This document shows, one piece after another, positions 46,011 to 58,172 of a DNA stretch of 64,000 nt. Source of the DNA: Blumeriella jaapii. Its lineage: Eukaryota > Ascomycota > Leotiomycetes > Helotiales > Drepanopezizaceae. The number at the start of each line of letters is the position of its first letter. Within the stretch, counting starts at the first letter, position 1. The translations under genes and the position numbers were made by a program. The notes under the pieces were generated by a model. It saw nothing but the letters and a program-made list of their open reading frames with translations. It did not search any database and was not told the origin of the DNA. The stretch covers positions 1-64,000 of the forward strand of contig VWND01000033.1 of NCBI GenBank assembly GCA_009599575.1, read 5' to 3'.

Positions 46011-46390
46011 GTAGGTAGGAAAACCAGACTGATACGGCCACATGTCGATGGGTAAAATAATCTAGGAAATCCCTAGAAAAAACAAAAAAAAATAAAAAAA
46101 AATAAGTAAAAATATAAATTAAACTGCGTATTTATAATATTATCTAAAAAAATGCTTTGCTTTTATATCTGTTAAAAATAGTCAATAGCAAAAAGTCTCG
46201 GAAAAGTCCATGCCTCGACCATAGCTAAAACTATCAATTCCTATTAATACGAAGTATTACCGTTTTATATCCTATCCTAAACAATATACGTAATCGTCTT
46301 TGATTACGATTAAAAAAAAATATAACTTTAATAAATGCAATCTAGTTTATTTTATATAATTTAAAAATTAATTAATCAAAAAACCGAACT
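46011..46390. other. Less-mutated island inside gypsy-2 D'
   Basis: Contains CAGACTGATACGGCCACATG and other stretches with normal CA/TG use, then A-rich sequence. On the minus strand the left part reads IDMWPYQSGFPTYFYSILK and keeps a TGG codon. The island may be part of a gag exon or a small insertion. It shares only the ten bases CAGACTGATA with the upstream block at 13440. Confidence 0.3.
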
Positions 46391-49300
46391 TTTTGGCCCT
46401 ATACTTTTTCGGTCTTCTAGCCCGTTTTTAGCCTTTTTGCCGTTAGCTTCTGCGGAAAAATAGCGTTTCGCTTATCGTTTAAATTATTTTATTTATTTTG
46501 TTTTTTTAAAAAATAATTCGATAAAATATTAATCGAAGTATCGTTTAGATTTACGAACGTTTTAATAGCTTTTTCGTCGATAATATTATCAAATATCGCC
46601 GCGACAAATGCTTTCCACGATTTTTTTTCGTAAATAATAAATTCCAGCTTTTAAACGTAATCCTACGCTTTGCAAAAAGCGCTGAAAAGTTTTATATTAA
46701 AATCGTAAAAATAATCGATTAATTCGTCGTAATTAAAACCGATTAACGCTTTTATTTTCCGTAAAACTAATAGGTCGGACCACGGTTATTTACCGACGAA
46801 TACTTCTGAAAAAGCTCCGAGGCTTATAAAAAAACTATTCCACGGAATAATTCGAAAATAATCGTTTGCAATCGAAACTATCGAAAATATTATAATTGCT
46901 TTCGCCGCAGTACAAACAGTATTAAATTGCTTATCGGATTATCGTTTTCGAAATAGTTTTTATATTTTTGCGTCGTATAATTATTCGAATAAATTAGCAT
47001 CGCGCCGTCGGTTTTTTAGGTTCTGAATCTAACGAAAATCTTTTGCTTAATCGAAAAACTGATAAAAATTATTTTATTTTTCATTTCGTAGCTTTCGGTC
47101 TCGTAGTCCGATAAAATAGCCGAGGCTATTGTTTTAAACGCGTTAAAATACGAAAAAGCTAAATTTTTTTAAATAATTTTAATTAATTTGGCGTCGTAAT
47201 ATAATTACAAATAAGCTTCGATCATTTCCGAATTATGCGCGAATGCAAACAGAACGTAATAATCGAAAATAGCGTCGGTAAAATCTTCGATTTTTTCCTT
47301 TTTTTAAAAATCGGCGATATCGAATTTTATAACCGTAATACGGTCGGAACCAGCGAAACCTAAAGCGATCGGAACGTTAAAATATGCCACGAGGCGGCAG
47401 TTTTCAAAATTCCGAATAATTAAAACAGCGAAATAAAAGCCGGGATGCATTCTGAAAGCTTATTAAATAAAACTGTAAAACATATTAGCGAAAAAAACTA
47501 TAGGCGCTTTTTGGGTTTTAATTAATCGGAAATAATATTTATATATAATTATCTTTTTTTATAAAATGCAGCAGTGGCTTGTTTTTTCCGTTATAAAACC
47601 TTACGTAATTAACGAATTCGCAGCTCAGTTCGAATAAATTTTAAAAAACACTTTCGGTCGAAAAGCCAAAAAAGTCGGCTTTTAGAAATATTCGTTGCTT
47701 TTATTTTTTTACGTTTTAATCGAGTTTTATAATCGCGCTAAAAGCTTTAGAATCTGTTTTAAAATTTTCGTAGCCTAAGTAAACTTTAATACGTGTTTAA
47801 ATAATTTTCGTAATTTTTCGTCGGAATATAAATTAATTATTAAAATTAATTTCGAACACGTCGTAATCCGAATTTTTAATAATAACGAATCGATTAGCGA
47901 AACCGATAACGTCGATTTTTTTTATAATCAAATCGTAATACGCCGCGTAATAACGTACGTAAAAATAATAAAATTTGCCGTTTTTTTTAACGTTAACGTT
48001 ATTCGTAAAAACGAAATTAAAAAATCGGAATTTTTTAGCGAAAAAAAGCTTAAATAAAAACGGGTCATCGTTTTTAAAAATCTTTTTTATTTGTTTCGGC
48101 GTATTATATTTGCAATTTTCCGAAAAAAGCTTAATTCAGTTTTCGTTCGAAGCAAAAAGAAAAAAACTAACGGATTTATCTGGTTTTTATATAAAAATAT
48201 CGAAGTAAAACTTTTGAATTATTTCGTCGTCGAAAGCGAAAGTTTTAAGCAAAATAATCTGATTTTATACTTTTTATATAATTTTTCTCGCGATAATTTC
48301 GATATTTTTTTTTAAGCTTTTTCGGTCGAATCGTATAATAATCGAGATTTTAAATGTTTTTATTAAAATCTAAAATATTAGCGATAATAATACGACGTTT
48401 TTAAACGCAATAAGCGTTTTTAGTATTTGCGTATTTAATTTCGAAAAATCAAATTTAAAATCGTTTAGATTTTTCCTTTTCGAAATGCCGGCGTTTTTTA
48501 AATTTGATTTCGTAAAATCGTCGCGTTTTTTATTAATTAGCTTAAAACCTATAGCTCGGCGTCGATTTCCGGCTATTTTTATTCGCGGTGCTTTGCTAGC
48601 GACGTAAATAGTTTTTTTTTCCGAACAAAAAAAGTTTCGAAAATATCGGCGCGTTTTTTTACGTTTTTTGTTTTTATTTCTTTCGAAATTGTTTTTACAA
48701 ATATAATAGGTTTTTTATATTCGAATAAGCGGTTGTTTATTATTACGCTTTTAATTTCGTTTTCGGATTCGTTTTCGATAATTAAAAATAAAAATCGCCG
48801 AATTATTTTAATTGCTTTAAAAATATTAATTGCCACCGCGTATGTTTTTTCGAATTAAACGAAAATAATATTAACTTTTTCGTTTTTTTCGTCGTCGTAG
48901 ATTTAAAATATCGAAATGGCGTCGTTTTTTTTTTTCGGTATAAAAATGCCGTATTTAACAACGTTTAATTTTTTGTTTTAAAAAAAAATCAAATTTGAAA
49001 TTTCGCAGCCGATTAAAACTTTTTTTAACGATTGCATAATATCGTCGATTAATTTGCAAACAGCTGTAAAAAAGCTTATAAATCTGCGGGCTTTTAGATT
49101 ATTAGCTTTTAAAATTTGCGTTTTAAAAATATAAGCGTTTAGTATTTAAACTTTTTTTTTCGTAAAAATAATAATTTCGAAAAAACGAGCGAAATACCGA
49201 AATAAAATAACATCGGTAATTTTATTAAAAACGTATTTTTAAATATTTTTTTCTCGTTGATTTAGCAAAAAGCGTAATATTCGGTCTGTCATTTTTTTTT

Positions 49301-49600
49301 TATTATTTCGAGCTTTTTTTGCTCCGGCGAAAGCTTTTAAAACGTTGTCGTAGTTTAGCAGAAATTTATCGTAATTAAAGCTTTTGCAAATAAATTCAGC
49401 TTTAACAAAGCTTTCGTAATCGAGCAAAAATTCGTTAACGTTTTTAATTATTATATCGAATTATTTTATAAATATTTTTACAAAAGCAGCTTATTAATCT
49501 GAAATAATCGCATTATATATTTGCTTAAATTCGGAAAAATTACGTATAATAATTCCGTTCCAAAATAAATTAAAAATAAATTTGCTAAATTTAACAACGC
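46391..49600 (-). pseudogene. Decayed unknown coding-like sequence, 5' part of gypsy-2 D'
   Basis: Minus-strand frames with stops, CpG-rich and TG/CA-poor. Readable pieces include RLVAYFNVPIALGFAGSDRI near 47.35 kb and KSWKAFVAAIFDN near 46.6 kb. I recognise no family. It might be an unusually long gag or a separate older gene or element. The open frames at 47975-48315 (plus) and 48579-48836 (minus) are short and unsupported. Confidence 0.35.
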
Positions 49601-50236
49601 TTTGCTTAGGAAACGATATAATATCGATAAGTTTATTAATCAGAAAAATATATTATATTTATTTAAAAATAATTAAAAAAAAATACGAAAATTATAAAAT
49701 ATTTGTATTTAAAAATCACGAGAATCCGCATGCTATTTTTTTAATAAATTACGCCTGTTCAGATAAACACCCGTTCAAAACAACGAAAAAAATAAATAAT
49801 ACAAAAAGTAATAAATAATAAAATGCATAAAAAATAGTTTTCGTAAAATATGCGAATAATATAAATATATTAAATATACGGCTCAAATATATACAAAGCT
49901 TTTGTTTTAATAAATAAAAATACAGTTAAACAAAGAAAAATACAATAAGTATCCCAAATAATATAAAAAAAAGTCTTAAAAATAAACAATATATATAAAA
50001 TAAAATAATTAAATTATATACAAACAAAGCAAAACAAAAACAATAAAATAATATGTAATAAAAAAAAATAATAGATAATAAAAACAATAAAACAATTAAT
50101 AAACAATTTTATAAATACCTTTTTCTTTTTCGATCATAAGTAAAATCACGACTTAAATTGTGCTTTCAGCGGGATTATCGTTCGGTTGCTTCCAAACTTT
50201 TCCAGAAAATTCCTTTTTTTCAGAAATATAATCGCT
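49601..50236. other. A-rich spacer between gypsy-2 copies, possible LTR remnant
   Basis: No gene. It is A-rich on the plus strand, with few C or G after 49820. It lies just after the integrase end of D'' and before the 5' side of D', exactly where the 3' LTR of one and the 5' LTR of the other (or a shared LTR) should be. I could not find paired termini. Confidence 0.4.
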
Positions 50237-50506
50237 TTAATCGGAATCGTCGTCGGATTCGCTAAAATCGAAATCGCTGTTTGATTCAAAATCCAAAAAA
50301 TAAACTTGCTGGTTTCTTTTATAAAATCGTTTTAATCGGTTAGCGGCGAACGTTTCTTTTAGTTTTATTTTATCGAATTTCGTAAGTTTGTAATAGCTTT
50401 TATTTAATTCGATCTCGTATATTTCGTAAGGTCCGAGCCATTTATAATTAAGTTTAATATCGGCCGATTTATTAATAGCGCGCTGAACGTCGTAAACTAA
50501 AACCAA
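50237..50506 (-). pseudogene. Integrase C-terminus of gypsy-2 D''
   Basis: A 90-codon frame (MVLVYDVQRAINKSADIKLN, then YKWLGPYEIYEIELNKSYYK and ANRLKRFY) matching the W-x-GPY-x-I ... S-Y-x-L ... N-R-L-K-R-F-Y end of one fungal gypsy integrase group. It finishes with an acidic Ser/Asp tail. It is the best-preserved gypsy-2 frame, but its upstream portion is broken. Confidence 0.75.
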
Positions 50507-51498
50507 ATTTCTTTTTCTGATTAGCGTTTTTTTTAAAACCTTAGTTTTATTTCAAATTTTTTTAACTGCTTTTTTTATATTTTTTTTTTTTTAAATTATT
50601 TTTTTTATATTTATATCGCGGTAATTTAGCTGTTTAAATTTTATTATTAATAAATCTGCTTTTGTTTTTATTTTAACTACGTTATAAAACTTTTATATAA
50701 GCTATTTTGTTTTTAAAAATAATCGAGCGTTTTTGCTGTATTAAATAAAAAATAAAATTATTTTAATAAAAGCGTATATATATATACGCATAGCAAAAAG
50801 CATTCCCGAAAATTTCCGCGACTAACGCTTATAGTTTCTTCGAGTGGCTTTTAAAAAATCGTCGAAAATATTTTTATAATTTCGTTCAACGGATTCGTTG
50901 CTTTTCGAATTATAAGCTGAAATTTGAATGCGCTAAATCCTATATTTTTTTATAAAGGTTTCGATAACGCTTTGTTTTTAAATTTACCGTCGACGTTTAA
51001 TTTATTAAATAAACCGTATCGATATATAACGTTTTTTTAAAAAAAAATCGCTATAGTTTCGGAAATAGCGTTTCGGAAAAGTCTTTTTTCAGGCCATCCA
51101 AACAGATCGTCGATAGCGAATACGAAGCACGTATATCCGCGGTCGGTAATTAACACGCGTATAATATCGAAATTAATTTTTTTTCAAATTTTAAAAAACT
51201 ACGTCGGATATAATAAATTTTTTTTTCGGCCAGGCTTTCGTTTTTAATAAAAAATACAGCTTTTAACTAAAGCTTTGCAATTTTCGAAGCATTCTTTTTA
51301 TTAAAAATCGTTTTTAATTCGATAATAAATAGCTTTAGCTTTTTTATAAAACACTTTTTCGTAAGCTTTTTTTATAATTTAAAACTTATCAGCTTTATTA
51401 TTTATTATTAAGCGTTTTTAATATATATTATTTTTTATTTTATACAGCTTTCTATCGGCTAAAATATAATCGAAAGCTTAGTTTTTAAATAATTTAAA

Positions 51499-51759
51499 CT
51501 AATAGTTTAATACGCTAAATGGTTTAAATAAAATAATTAAATAATATACGATCGAATAAAAATCTTCGGTTTCGTAATTATCGATTAAAAATTTATTTTC
51601 GTCGCTAGTCGGCTTATTCCGATCGTTTTCGATTAAATCCATTCGCGATACCAGCCGAAATAATAACGCAAATGCTTTTTCGGCCCGAAAATTAATGTTT
51701 TTTATTCGCGGTGCCAGCCGAAATAGCAACGCGAATAGTTTTGGCTCTATAAAACCCAA
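51499..51759 (-). pseudogene. RNase H-integrase linker of gypsy-2 D''
   Basis: An 86-codon frame directly after the RNase H end. It has an imperfect internal duplication (FALLFRLAPR and FALLFRLVSR) and an acidic stretch DNYETEDFYS typical of this linker. No catalytic role. Confidence 0.5.
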
Positions 51760-51828
51760 AGCGTAAATAGCAAAGCAGCCGATTTCGTTAGCAATTTATT
51801 CGTTAATATTTTATTCGCTTTGTTTAGC

Positions 51829-53733
51829 AAAATCAAACGAATAAAAGCGTTTTCGTTTGAAAAAGCCGTCTGCCGCTGTATTAATTATTTTTTTAATATA
51901 TCTGACTTCGAAGTTTATAAATCGCATTCAAGCTATTTAATTAATAACGAACGCTTTTAATAAATCACTGGTTTTTTTATTTAATTAATCGATAAAAACT
52001 TTTGCGTTTATTTTTAAAATAAAATATACGCCGTACAATTCGCTTATTTTTTTTATTATTTTAAAAGCGCTTCGATATTTTCGTTTAATAGCATCGTAGC
52101 GTATTTTCGCGAAGAATTATAAACCGCTTTCGAATCGTAAAAAATATCGTTTTTTGTTTTTATCGATTTGTTGTAATACAGCTTTCTAGCCGAAAATATT
52201 AACGTCGACGATCAGAATAATTTCTTTTGCGTTTAAGCTGTAATCGATCCGTATAAGCGATAAGGCCGATAAAAAATCGTTTTTAAAAAATTTTATAGTT
52301 TTGCTTTGCTTTTTTTCCCAAACGAAATCGACTTTTTTTTTTATCGTAGCGTAAATAAATGCAGTTTTTTAAAAAAAGTTTTTAATTCAATTGCGATAAT
52401 AAATCACAACGCTAATAAAAGCTTTGGTTTCGGTAATATTTTTATATTTTTTTTATTCGCAAATCTTTTCAATTTTTTTTCGTTAAAAATAGCGGCCAGC
52501 GTTATTAATCATATAACCAACGATATTTATTTCGGATATACAAAATTTTAATCGAGGGTTAATAATAGCTTTGGCTTTTTCGAAGCAAATTATAACTTTG
52601 TCGATATTTTAAATATATTTTATTATATAACGTCGAATTTCAGAAAATTTTTTTTTATTATTATAATATAATCTGAAGCTTTTTATTCCGACGTCGTTAA
52701 TATAAAAAAAAACAATATCGGATATACAAATTATAAAGATTTTATATACGACTTTCACGAATTAAACGACTGAATTAATAACTTTTATAAGTACTTTCGT
52801 TATACGTAATAAGCCGATTAAAATTTAAATTGCCGTTATATTTCGAAATCGTAAATTAAATATTAAATAATCGTAGCCGAAAAACAAATCGAAAAAAAAA
52901 GCGATTATTAATTCTGCGAATTCGTTTAAAAATTAATCGACGTTGAATGGCATATTAGCGTTTCGTATCGTTATTTTGTTTATTTCGACGACTGCGATAA
53001 TAAGTTTATAAATGTTTTTTTTTTTTTTCGCAACGATAAACTATTTGTTTTTATATAAGCCGTAGCAGAATTCGAAAATTTTTTGCTTAATTCGTTTTTT
53101 TAGCATTTCGACTATTTTATCCTGAAAAGCTTTAAAAACTAAAAAAATCCTTTTTTGCCAGGCTTTGTAAAATACGGTTTTAATATCGATATAGAGCGTA
53201 ACGTTAAAGCTAAATTAGCTTATTTCGGTAAAATCGACTATAGCTTTTTTTCGATTGCGTAAAACTTCGTACAAAACTTTTTTTTTTTTTAATAAAAATT
53301 GAATTCCGATTGCTAAGTTATTAAATCGTTTTCTTATAAATCGGCTGCTAAATAATAAGCTGAAAAATCGGCCGGTAATAAATCCTTCGAATTCGCTAAT
53401 AACTAATTAAAATAATCTTATTATTTTATTTTTTTCGAATCAATCGTTTATTCTTCCGGAAATATTCTTATCGAATTCGCTAAAATTTACGAATCGTATT
53501 TTATCAGCTTTGCGCTTGTAAAAAATGCTGATATTAATACAAAAAGGTAAAATATATGGATCGAGTTTGTTTAATACGAAAACGAAATTTTCGAAACTTT
53601 TATTCCCGAGTTAATAATCAAAAATATTAATGTTAGCCAATTTTACTCGCGGTGCCATTTCGATTAATAACGTAAATACTTTTAGCCGAATATTTTCCAG
53701 GTTTTGTTATAATCCAGCGTTTGTTTTAAAACC
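51829..53733 (-). pseudogene. Reverse transcriptase and RNase H of gypsy-2 D''
   Basis: Homologous throughout to 42031 to about 43950. On the minus strand it includes FYKAWQKRIFLVFKAFQDKI, then FCYGLYKNK*FVVAKKKKTF, the Y-R-N-R-W-F-x-V-x-K-K-x-G motif with Trp turned into a stop (TGG to TAG/TAA). The RNase H end is as in D'. Heavily interrupted. Confidence 0.7.
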
Positions 53734-54035
53734 TGTTGCGCTATATTTACATTCCTTTATTTTCTTTCATTTTTTTTGTTCCAGATTTATTCTTTCTGTA
53801 CGCTTTCAGTAGTTAAATGTTTCTGGAGCTCGGAAAGGCTCGTAGTCACGTGATAACGAGCCTTCTCGGAAACTAGTTTTTCCGAGCGACTGACTAAGCG
53901 AGCCCGAATCTTTCGTTTTTTGCGGAAAGCTCGCCAGTCAGATTTAAAATAATACAAATAATATTTTATTGTATATAATTTATTCGTCCCAGCCTCCGAT
54001 AAAAGTTCCTACCGACTATTCGGCTATACACGACA
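53734..54035 (+). repeat. 5' LTR of copia C2
   Basis: 302 bp from TGTTGCGCTATATTTACATT to CTATACACGACA. This is the least damaged start of the family. The flank at 53729-53733 is AAACC; the partner duplication would be outside the window. Confidence 0.9.
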
Positions 54036-54692
54036 ATTATAAGCTCCGGAGCCAATTAATAAGCTTTTTTTTGCAATATATACGCTAGAAGACTCGTTAA
54101 AAGCTTTTACCGGTTAATTTATTCGAATTATTAAAAAATATTCGTAAAAGATTATATTTTGCAAAGTTTTTCTTATTTAGCAAAAAGCCACGAATCGATA
54201 AAAAGCTATTAAAAATACGAAAAGCATTAATTTTTTAATCTTTTTAATTTACAAATCTTATTTTTATTTTTTTACTTTTTTCAACCCAGTTAATCGACCT
54301 TTCATAACGAAAACAACATATCGGCTTCTACGAAAAAAAAGGTTTTTTTTTACGACCCAAAATCGTAAATCTTTTGATTAAAAGCGTACAAATTTTATCG
54401 ATTAAAAATTCTTTTTTTCGATTACACCGATTTTGACCTTCCATTTCGTTTTTTTATTAATAAACGATTACAAAAACAATTTTCTTATCAGTTTATCGAT
54501 TAAAAAAATAAAAAACGCTAAGCAAACTACGATCGAAAATACGCTAAATACAACGGAATAACCGAGGCAAAAAAGACCGCCGTTACAACTGATAACCCTT
54601 CCGATAAGCCTCGACCAGCCAATTTAACTTTCGACGATTTAAAAAATAAAATCAATTATCTTTTTCAAAAACTATTTAAAAAACCTTAAAAA
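54036..54692 (+). other. Leader of copia C2 with primer-binding position
   Basis: Begins ATTATAAGCTCCGGAGCC right after the LTR; ATAAGCTCCGGAGCC is the likely primer-binding region, perhaps for an internal tRNA fragment as in other copia elements. The rest is an untranslated leader with no open frame. 54036-54210 also occurs reversed at 23088-23259. Confidence 0.6.
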
Positions 54693-55139
54693 ATGGCAGA
54701 AGTACGTTATTATCTACCAGAAATTGCTCGACTGGGTCTTTTTAATTATAAAAACCAATTTAATAAACTTTGCAATTGCTTAATCGGAAATTAACGCTAT
54801 TAATAATAAAAAAGCGTACGCTATTTTCCATACTAATCTACAAAAAAATGCGTTAATAAATAAAAATATGCGAAAAGTTAAAAATTTATATTATAAAAAA
54901 AAGTAAAAATTATTTTAGACCCTTGTTCGTATTCTGAAAAAAAATATTACCCCTGTATACTTTTCCGTAGTTAGCTTCGTCAAATCTGACTACAAGAATA
55001 TTTTTCGCAAAACGTATAACGAAAAAATAAATATGACCGAATAAGTAAAAAAATAGCAGACCGCTTACAAAGCAGCTATCGAATACAAAATTTCTAATAT
55101 AAATAGCCGCTACGCTGCTATCGATTTTTTCGACGCAAT
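54693..55139 (+). pseudogene. gag start of copia C2
   Basis: ATG at 54693 opens MAEVRYYLPEIARLGLFNYK, followed by NQFNKLCNCLIGN and then a stop (GAAATTAA). Further gag sequence continues in the same frame with stops until gypsy B. The same first segment, minus its first three codons, begins C1 at 34756. The conserved opening shows this is the true gag N-terminus. Confidence 0.7.
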
Positions 55140-55404
55140 TGTGACGATTCACTCTTTTGCCACCTCGTGTGTCACCCCAGCAACTACGTATAGTTGCAAG
55201 CTCCCTGGTCTCCTGGTGGGTCTCCCATCAATTATGGAAACTATCATATATATAAGGCTTTCTTTCCTTAGCAACCTTTGCCTTCTGCAGTTATTGATTC
55301 TAAATAAATATTTTTATTACAAAACCAAAAGTTCGTTTTATACCATATGAATACGGCGACCAGTTGACTGATTTCCCAGCCCTCCGATTAATTAAATCGT
55401 CACA
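55140..55404 (+). repeat. 5' LTR of gypsy element B
   Basis: 265 bp, nearly unmutated. Starts TGTGACGATTC, ends AAATCGTCACA. Contains near-palindrome GCAACTACGTATAGTTGC and a TATATATAAGG promoter-like stretch. The adjoining TTATCAACAAC has no TGG, so primer use is unclear. Confidence 0.95.
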
Positions 55405-55527
55405 TTATCAACAACTTTTTTTCTACGCTGGCGACGGCGTAAACTATTTTTCTTCTCGAATTTCTTACGGGTCATACTAAAATGATCGACCGGTCGTAAA
55501 AAAACCTATTTCCGCACTTCGCGAAAA

Positions 55528-56670
55528 ATGGCTTCTGTTCAACGATCTCCCCCTCAGCAGAGCTTTTCAGCTCCTGCTACTACACCTCAACCTCCCTTCT
55601 TTTTTTAATCAGCGAAGAAGCAACCTCCCCCAGAAGCTTTTTCTTCTGAAAAACAGTCCTCCCCCCGAGGAAAAAAGAACAAAGGAAAAGGCAGAGCGCT
55701 AATTATTTCGCCTGTCATTTTTTTATACTTTAGCGCTGAAAGCGTTCAGTTAAGACTTTTGCAAAATCAACTGAAGAAAACGCAAAAGCGTAAACGACAA
55801 CTTTTGGAAATTATGCGATTGCGACAGATTTTTTAATTAAAGCGTTTGGTAGAATTTATCGAACGTGCTTTTGCCAGTCGCGAATCTGCTGCTTCTCTTC
55901 TTTCTTACAACGTTTTATTTTAATTAACAAACGCTGCAAACCAATTTCCACGCTTTTCGCGAACTTTTTTTAAATCTCCTTTTGACGGCCAAAACTTTAG
56001 CGCGTTTTTTGAACGTTATAATTTCTATTTATTTGTTAATTTTCGACTAGCTCGTATAAAGCGCGTTCCGAATTTTAAGTTTAAACTAGATAATGGTAAA
56101 AATTACAAAACACGTTATTAAAAGACTAAAGTTTTCGATAATCTCGAACTTTACTACGATTATTTCGCTAGCGATCGATTTCGTAAAAATTATATATTCG
56201 ATCAGACCGAAAACGTAGCAAAAGAGTTTCTGATTCCGCGTATTTTGAACCGCTCCGATTTTATATTTTCCGAAAAATTAATTAAAAAAGTCGCCGATTT
56301 CCTGGCCGATTTTTCCGACGTTTAAAGGGCCGAAAACGAATTTAAAATGCTTGCAATAAATACGCACGACGATTTTTAGCGATTTTACCTGCGATTTTTC
56401 ATTTTCGCAGCGAACGTTTAAATACGAACCGACAAACAGTTTCGGAACGTTCTCCGCGATAAAATACCAAGGCGTTTACGAGAAAAGCTGCACTTGGAAT
56501 AGGCGCGTACAACGACTTTTAAAAATTAGCTTACCGCCGTCCGATAAAAAAAATAAAATTAATTAGCTAAACGAATTTTATACGCGAATCGTTTTATTAA
56601 ATTTATTACTTATTAAAATGGTAAGTTTTAACTAAAATATATTACGAGTCAAATCGTACGTACGAAAGTC
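55528..56670 (+). pseudogene. gag of gypsy element B
   Basis: ATG at 55528 follows the leader; reads MASVQRSPPQQSFSAPATTP, then a Lys/Arg-rich basic stretch (RGKKNKGKGRA) and a coiled region (LRLLQNQLKKTQKRKRQLLE). NQFPRFSRTFFKSPFDG, RFRKNYIFDQTENVAKEFL and SEKLIKKVADFLADFSDV match the body of fungal gypsy gag. Stops replace Trp or Gln codons in several places (for example DDF*RFYLRFF). Confidence 0.75.
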
Positions 56671-56976
56671 GTTTAAATGCTTCACAGACTCCTTTTTAGC
56701 TTTTTGTTTTTTTTTCTTTTTTACGCCAGAACGCCTTTTTTGGCGTTTTTTCTTTTCGATCGGATCAACGATAACGCTCGTTTTTTATTTTATATCAGAA
56801 AGTTTAAAAAGGCTAATTTACAAAACCTTTTACGGGCCGACCTTCGGTTCCATCCAAAGGCCCTTCCAGGCTGGTAGATATAAACGAGGTCGAACCGGCC
56901 GAAAATTCGCTCTCCGATAATAGTAATAAAAACGAAAACCCCCTTCCAAACGACTTCTAAAATACATATAAAGAAT

Positions 56977-57234
56977 TTGAAAGCTTTCCCGCCAGTCGAA
57001 GAAACGCTCAGGTCTAAGCAAAGCTTTTTTTTTTTGAGCGTATTGCGCGATATACGTTACTTTGACGTTCGAAAGCTTTTTGATGGCGATTTATTAATAA
57101 TCCCCGTTATATTTATTAAAAATAGCTTTTCGTACAAAATAAAAGCGCTCGCCGACTTTAAAACGAACGGTTATGCGTTAATCGATTCGGCGCTGATTAA
57201 ATCTTTTTTTTTTTTTTTAAAACTTTTGATTTAA
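56977..57234 (+). pseudogene. Retropepsin-like region of gypsy element B
   Basis: An 85-codon frame ending LADFKTNGYALIDSALIKSF. It aligns with fungal gypsy protease, but the catalytic D-(S/T)-G is DFK, as in element A. The preceding part (RDIRYFDVRKLFDGDLLIIP) is the usual beta-strand lead-in. Inactive as it stands. Confidence 0.65.
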
Positions 57235-58172
57235 TTTTTTCCGGCTTTTTTTTTTGTAAAAAGGTATAATAAAGCTCGTGGTTATTTAATTATATATTTT
57301 ACGCTTTTCAATTTTATTATTAATAATCGAATACAATCGTTTATTTCTTTTTTGATTATTAATCTCGGAAATCATAGTGTGATTCTAGGAAAAGCTTAGT
57401 TGGCCGAATATTAAGTTCTATTAGATTGTAATAAACGCAAACTTTATTAGCCGAAGTTTTACCCTTCTACAGCTTTTTACGCTCGTTGTATTAAAATCTT
57501 TTATTTGCATTTCCGAAAGATTTAATTTCGTTATTAAAACGACGTTGTGAAACGTGATAAAAACCTTGATTAATTATGGCAGACTTACGACGCTGTGCGG
57601 AACGCGAAAAGGTCGAATTTCATTCGCGGTGTTAATTTCGATGGCGACGCCAATGGAATAATACAAAAAATTACATTATTTTTTCAGACTGCCGATTTTT
57701 CTTTTATTATTTTTTTTTTTTTTTTTTTTTTTTCGTCAAAACAGCTTTTTCGTTTTACGAAGAATAGTTATATTAAAAACCGAAAAAAAGCTTTCGCCGC
57801 GATGGCCTTTCAGCTTAATATAATCGATAGTTTAAATAAGCCACTTTCTGAATCTTTTAAACGACCAGTTCGAAAACGAGTTTCTTAATCTACTGCTTAT
57901 CCAATTTCTATTTATTAAATTATTGCATACGCTTTTAAATTGATTTTCAGAAAAAAAACAATTGAAATGTTTTTAATTTTCCTGTACGAAATCGATAAAA
58001 TATTAAACGATTTTACGTACAACACTTTTTTTAAAACTTAATTTCACAGTTTTTTCGAACGTTTTAAACTAATGAAATATCGATTTCGACTTTTTTAACC
58101 AATTTAGCAGAGCTAACTTCGAATAAATCTTTTTTCGAATCTTTTTTTCCGAAGTATAAAAATTTCGAACAC

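Larger units (their letters stand above)
42031..49900 (-). mobile_element. Ty3/gypsy-2 element copy D', dead and cut by C1
   Basis: Minus-strand element running from about 49.9 kb (5' side) to 42031, where copia C1 interrupts it in the RNase H/linker region. Its last 1.9 kb (42031 to about 43950) is a close relative of 51829-53733 in D''. Upstream come a protease/linker-like part (43.9-45 kb), then decayed gag-like or unknown sequence. All frames are broken by RIP-type stops. The missing integrase half should have lain left of C1, but C1 itself is truncated by the subtelomeric unit. The exact 5' boundary is not visible. Confidence 0.7.
50237..53733 (-). mobile_element. Ty3/gypsy-2 element copy D'', dead and cut by C2
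   Basis: Minus-strand remnant reading reverse transcriptase/RNase H (51829-53733), RNase H-integrase linker (51499-51759), then integrase, ending at 50237. The 5' part (gag, protease) is missing because copia C2 inserted at 53734; it would continue past C2, outside the window. It lies in tandem with D' in the same orientation. Confidence 0.75.

Noticed and set aside
45438..49818. Small hydrophobic or Lys-rich frames on both strands as genes
   Set aside because: They lie inside the decayed gypsy-2 element, are short, lack motifs, and arise from AT-biased decay.
54910..55152. Minus frame of 80 codons
   Set aside because: Antisense to copia gag and extends into the gypsy B LTR, so it postdates that insertion.
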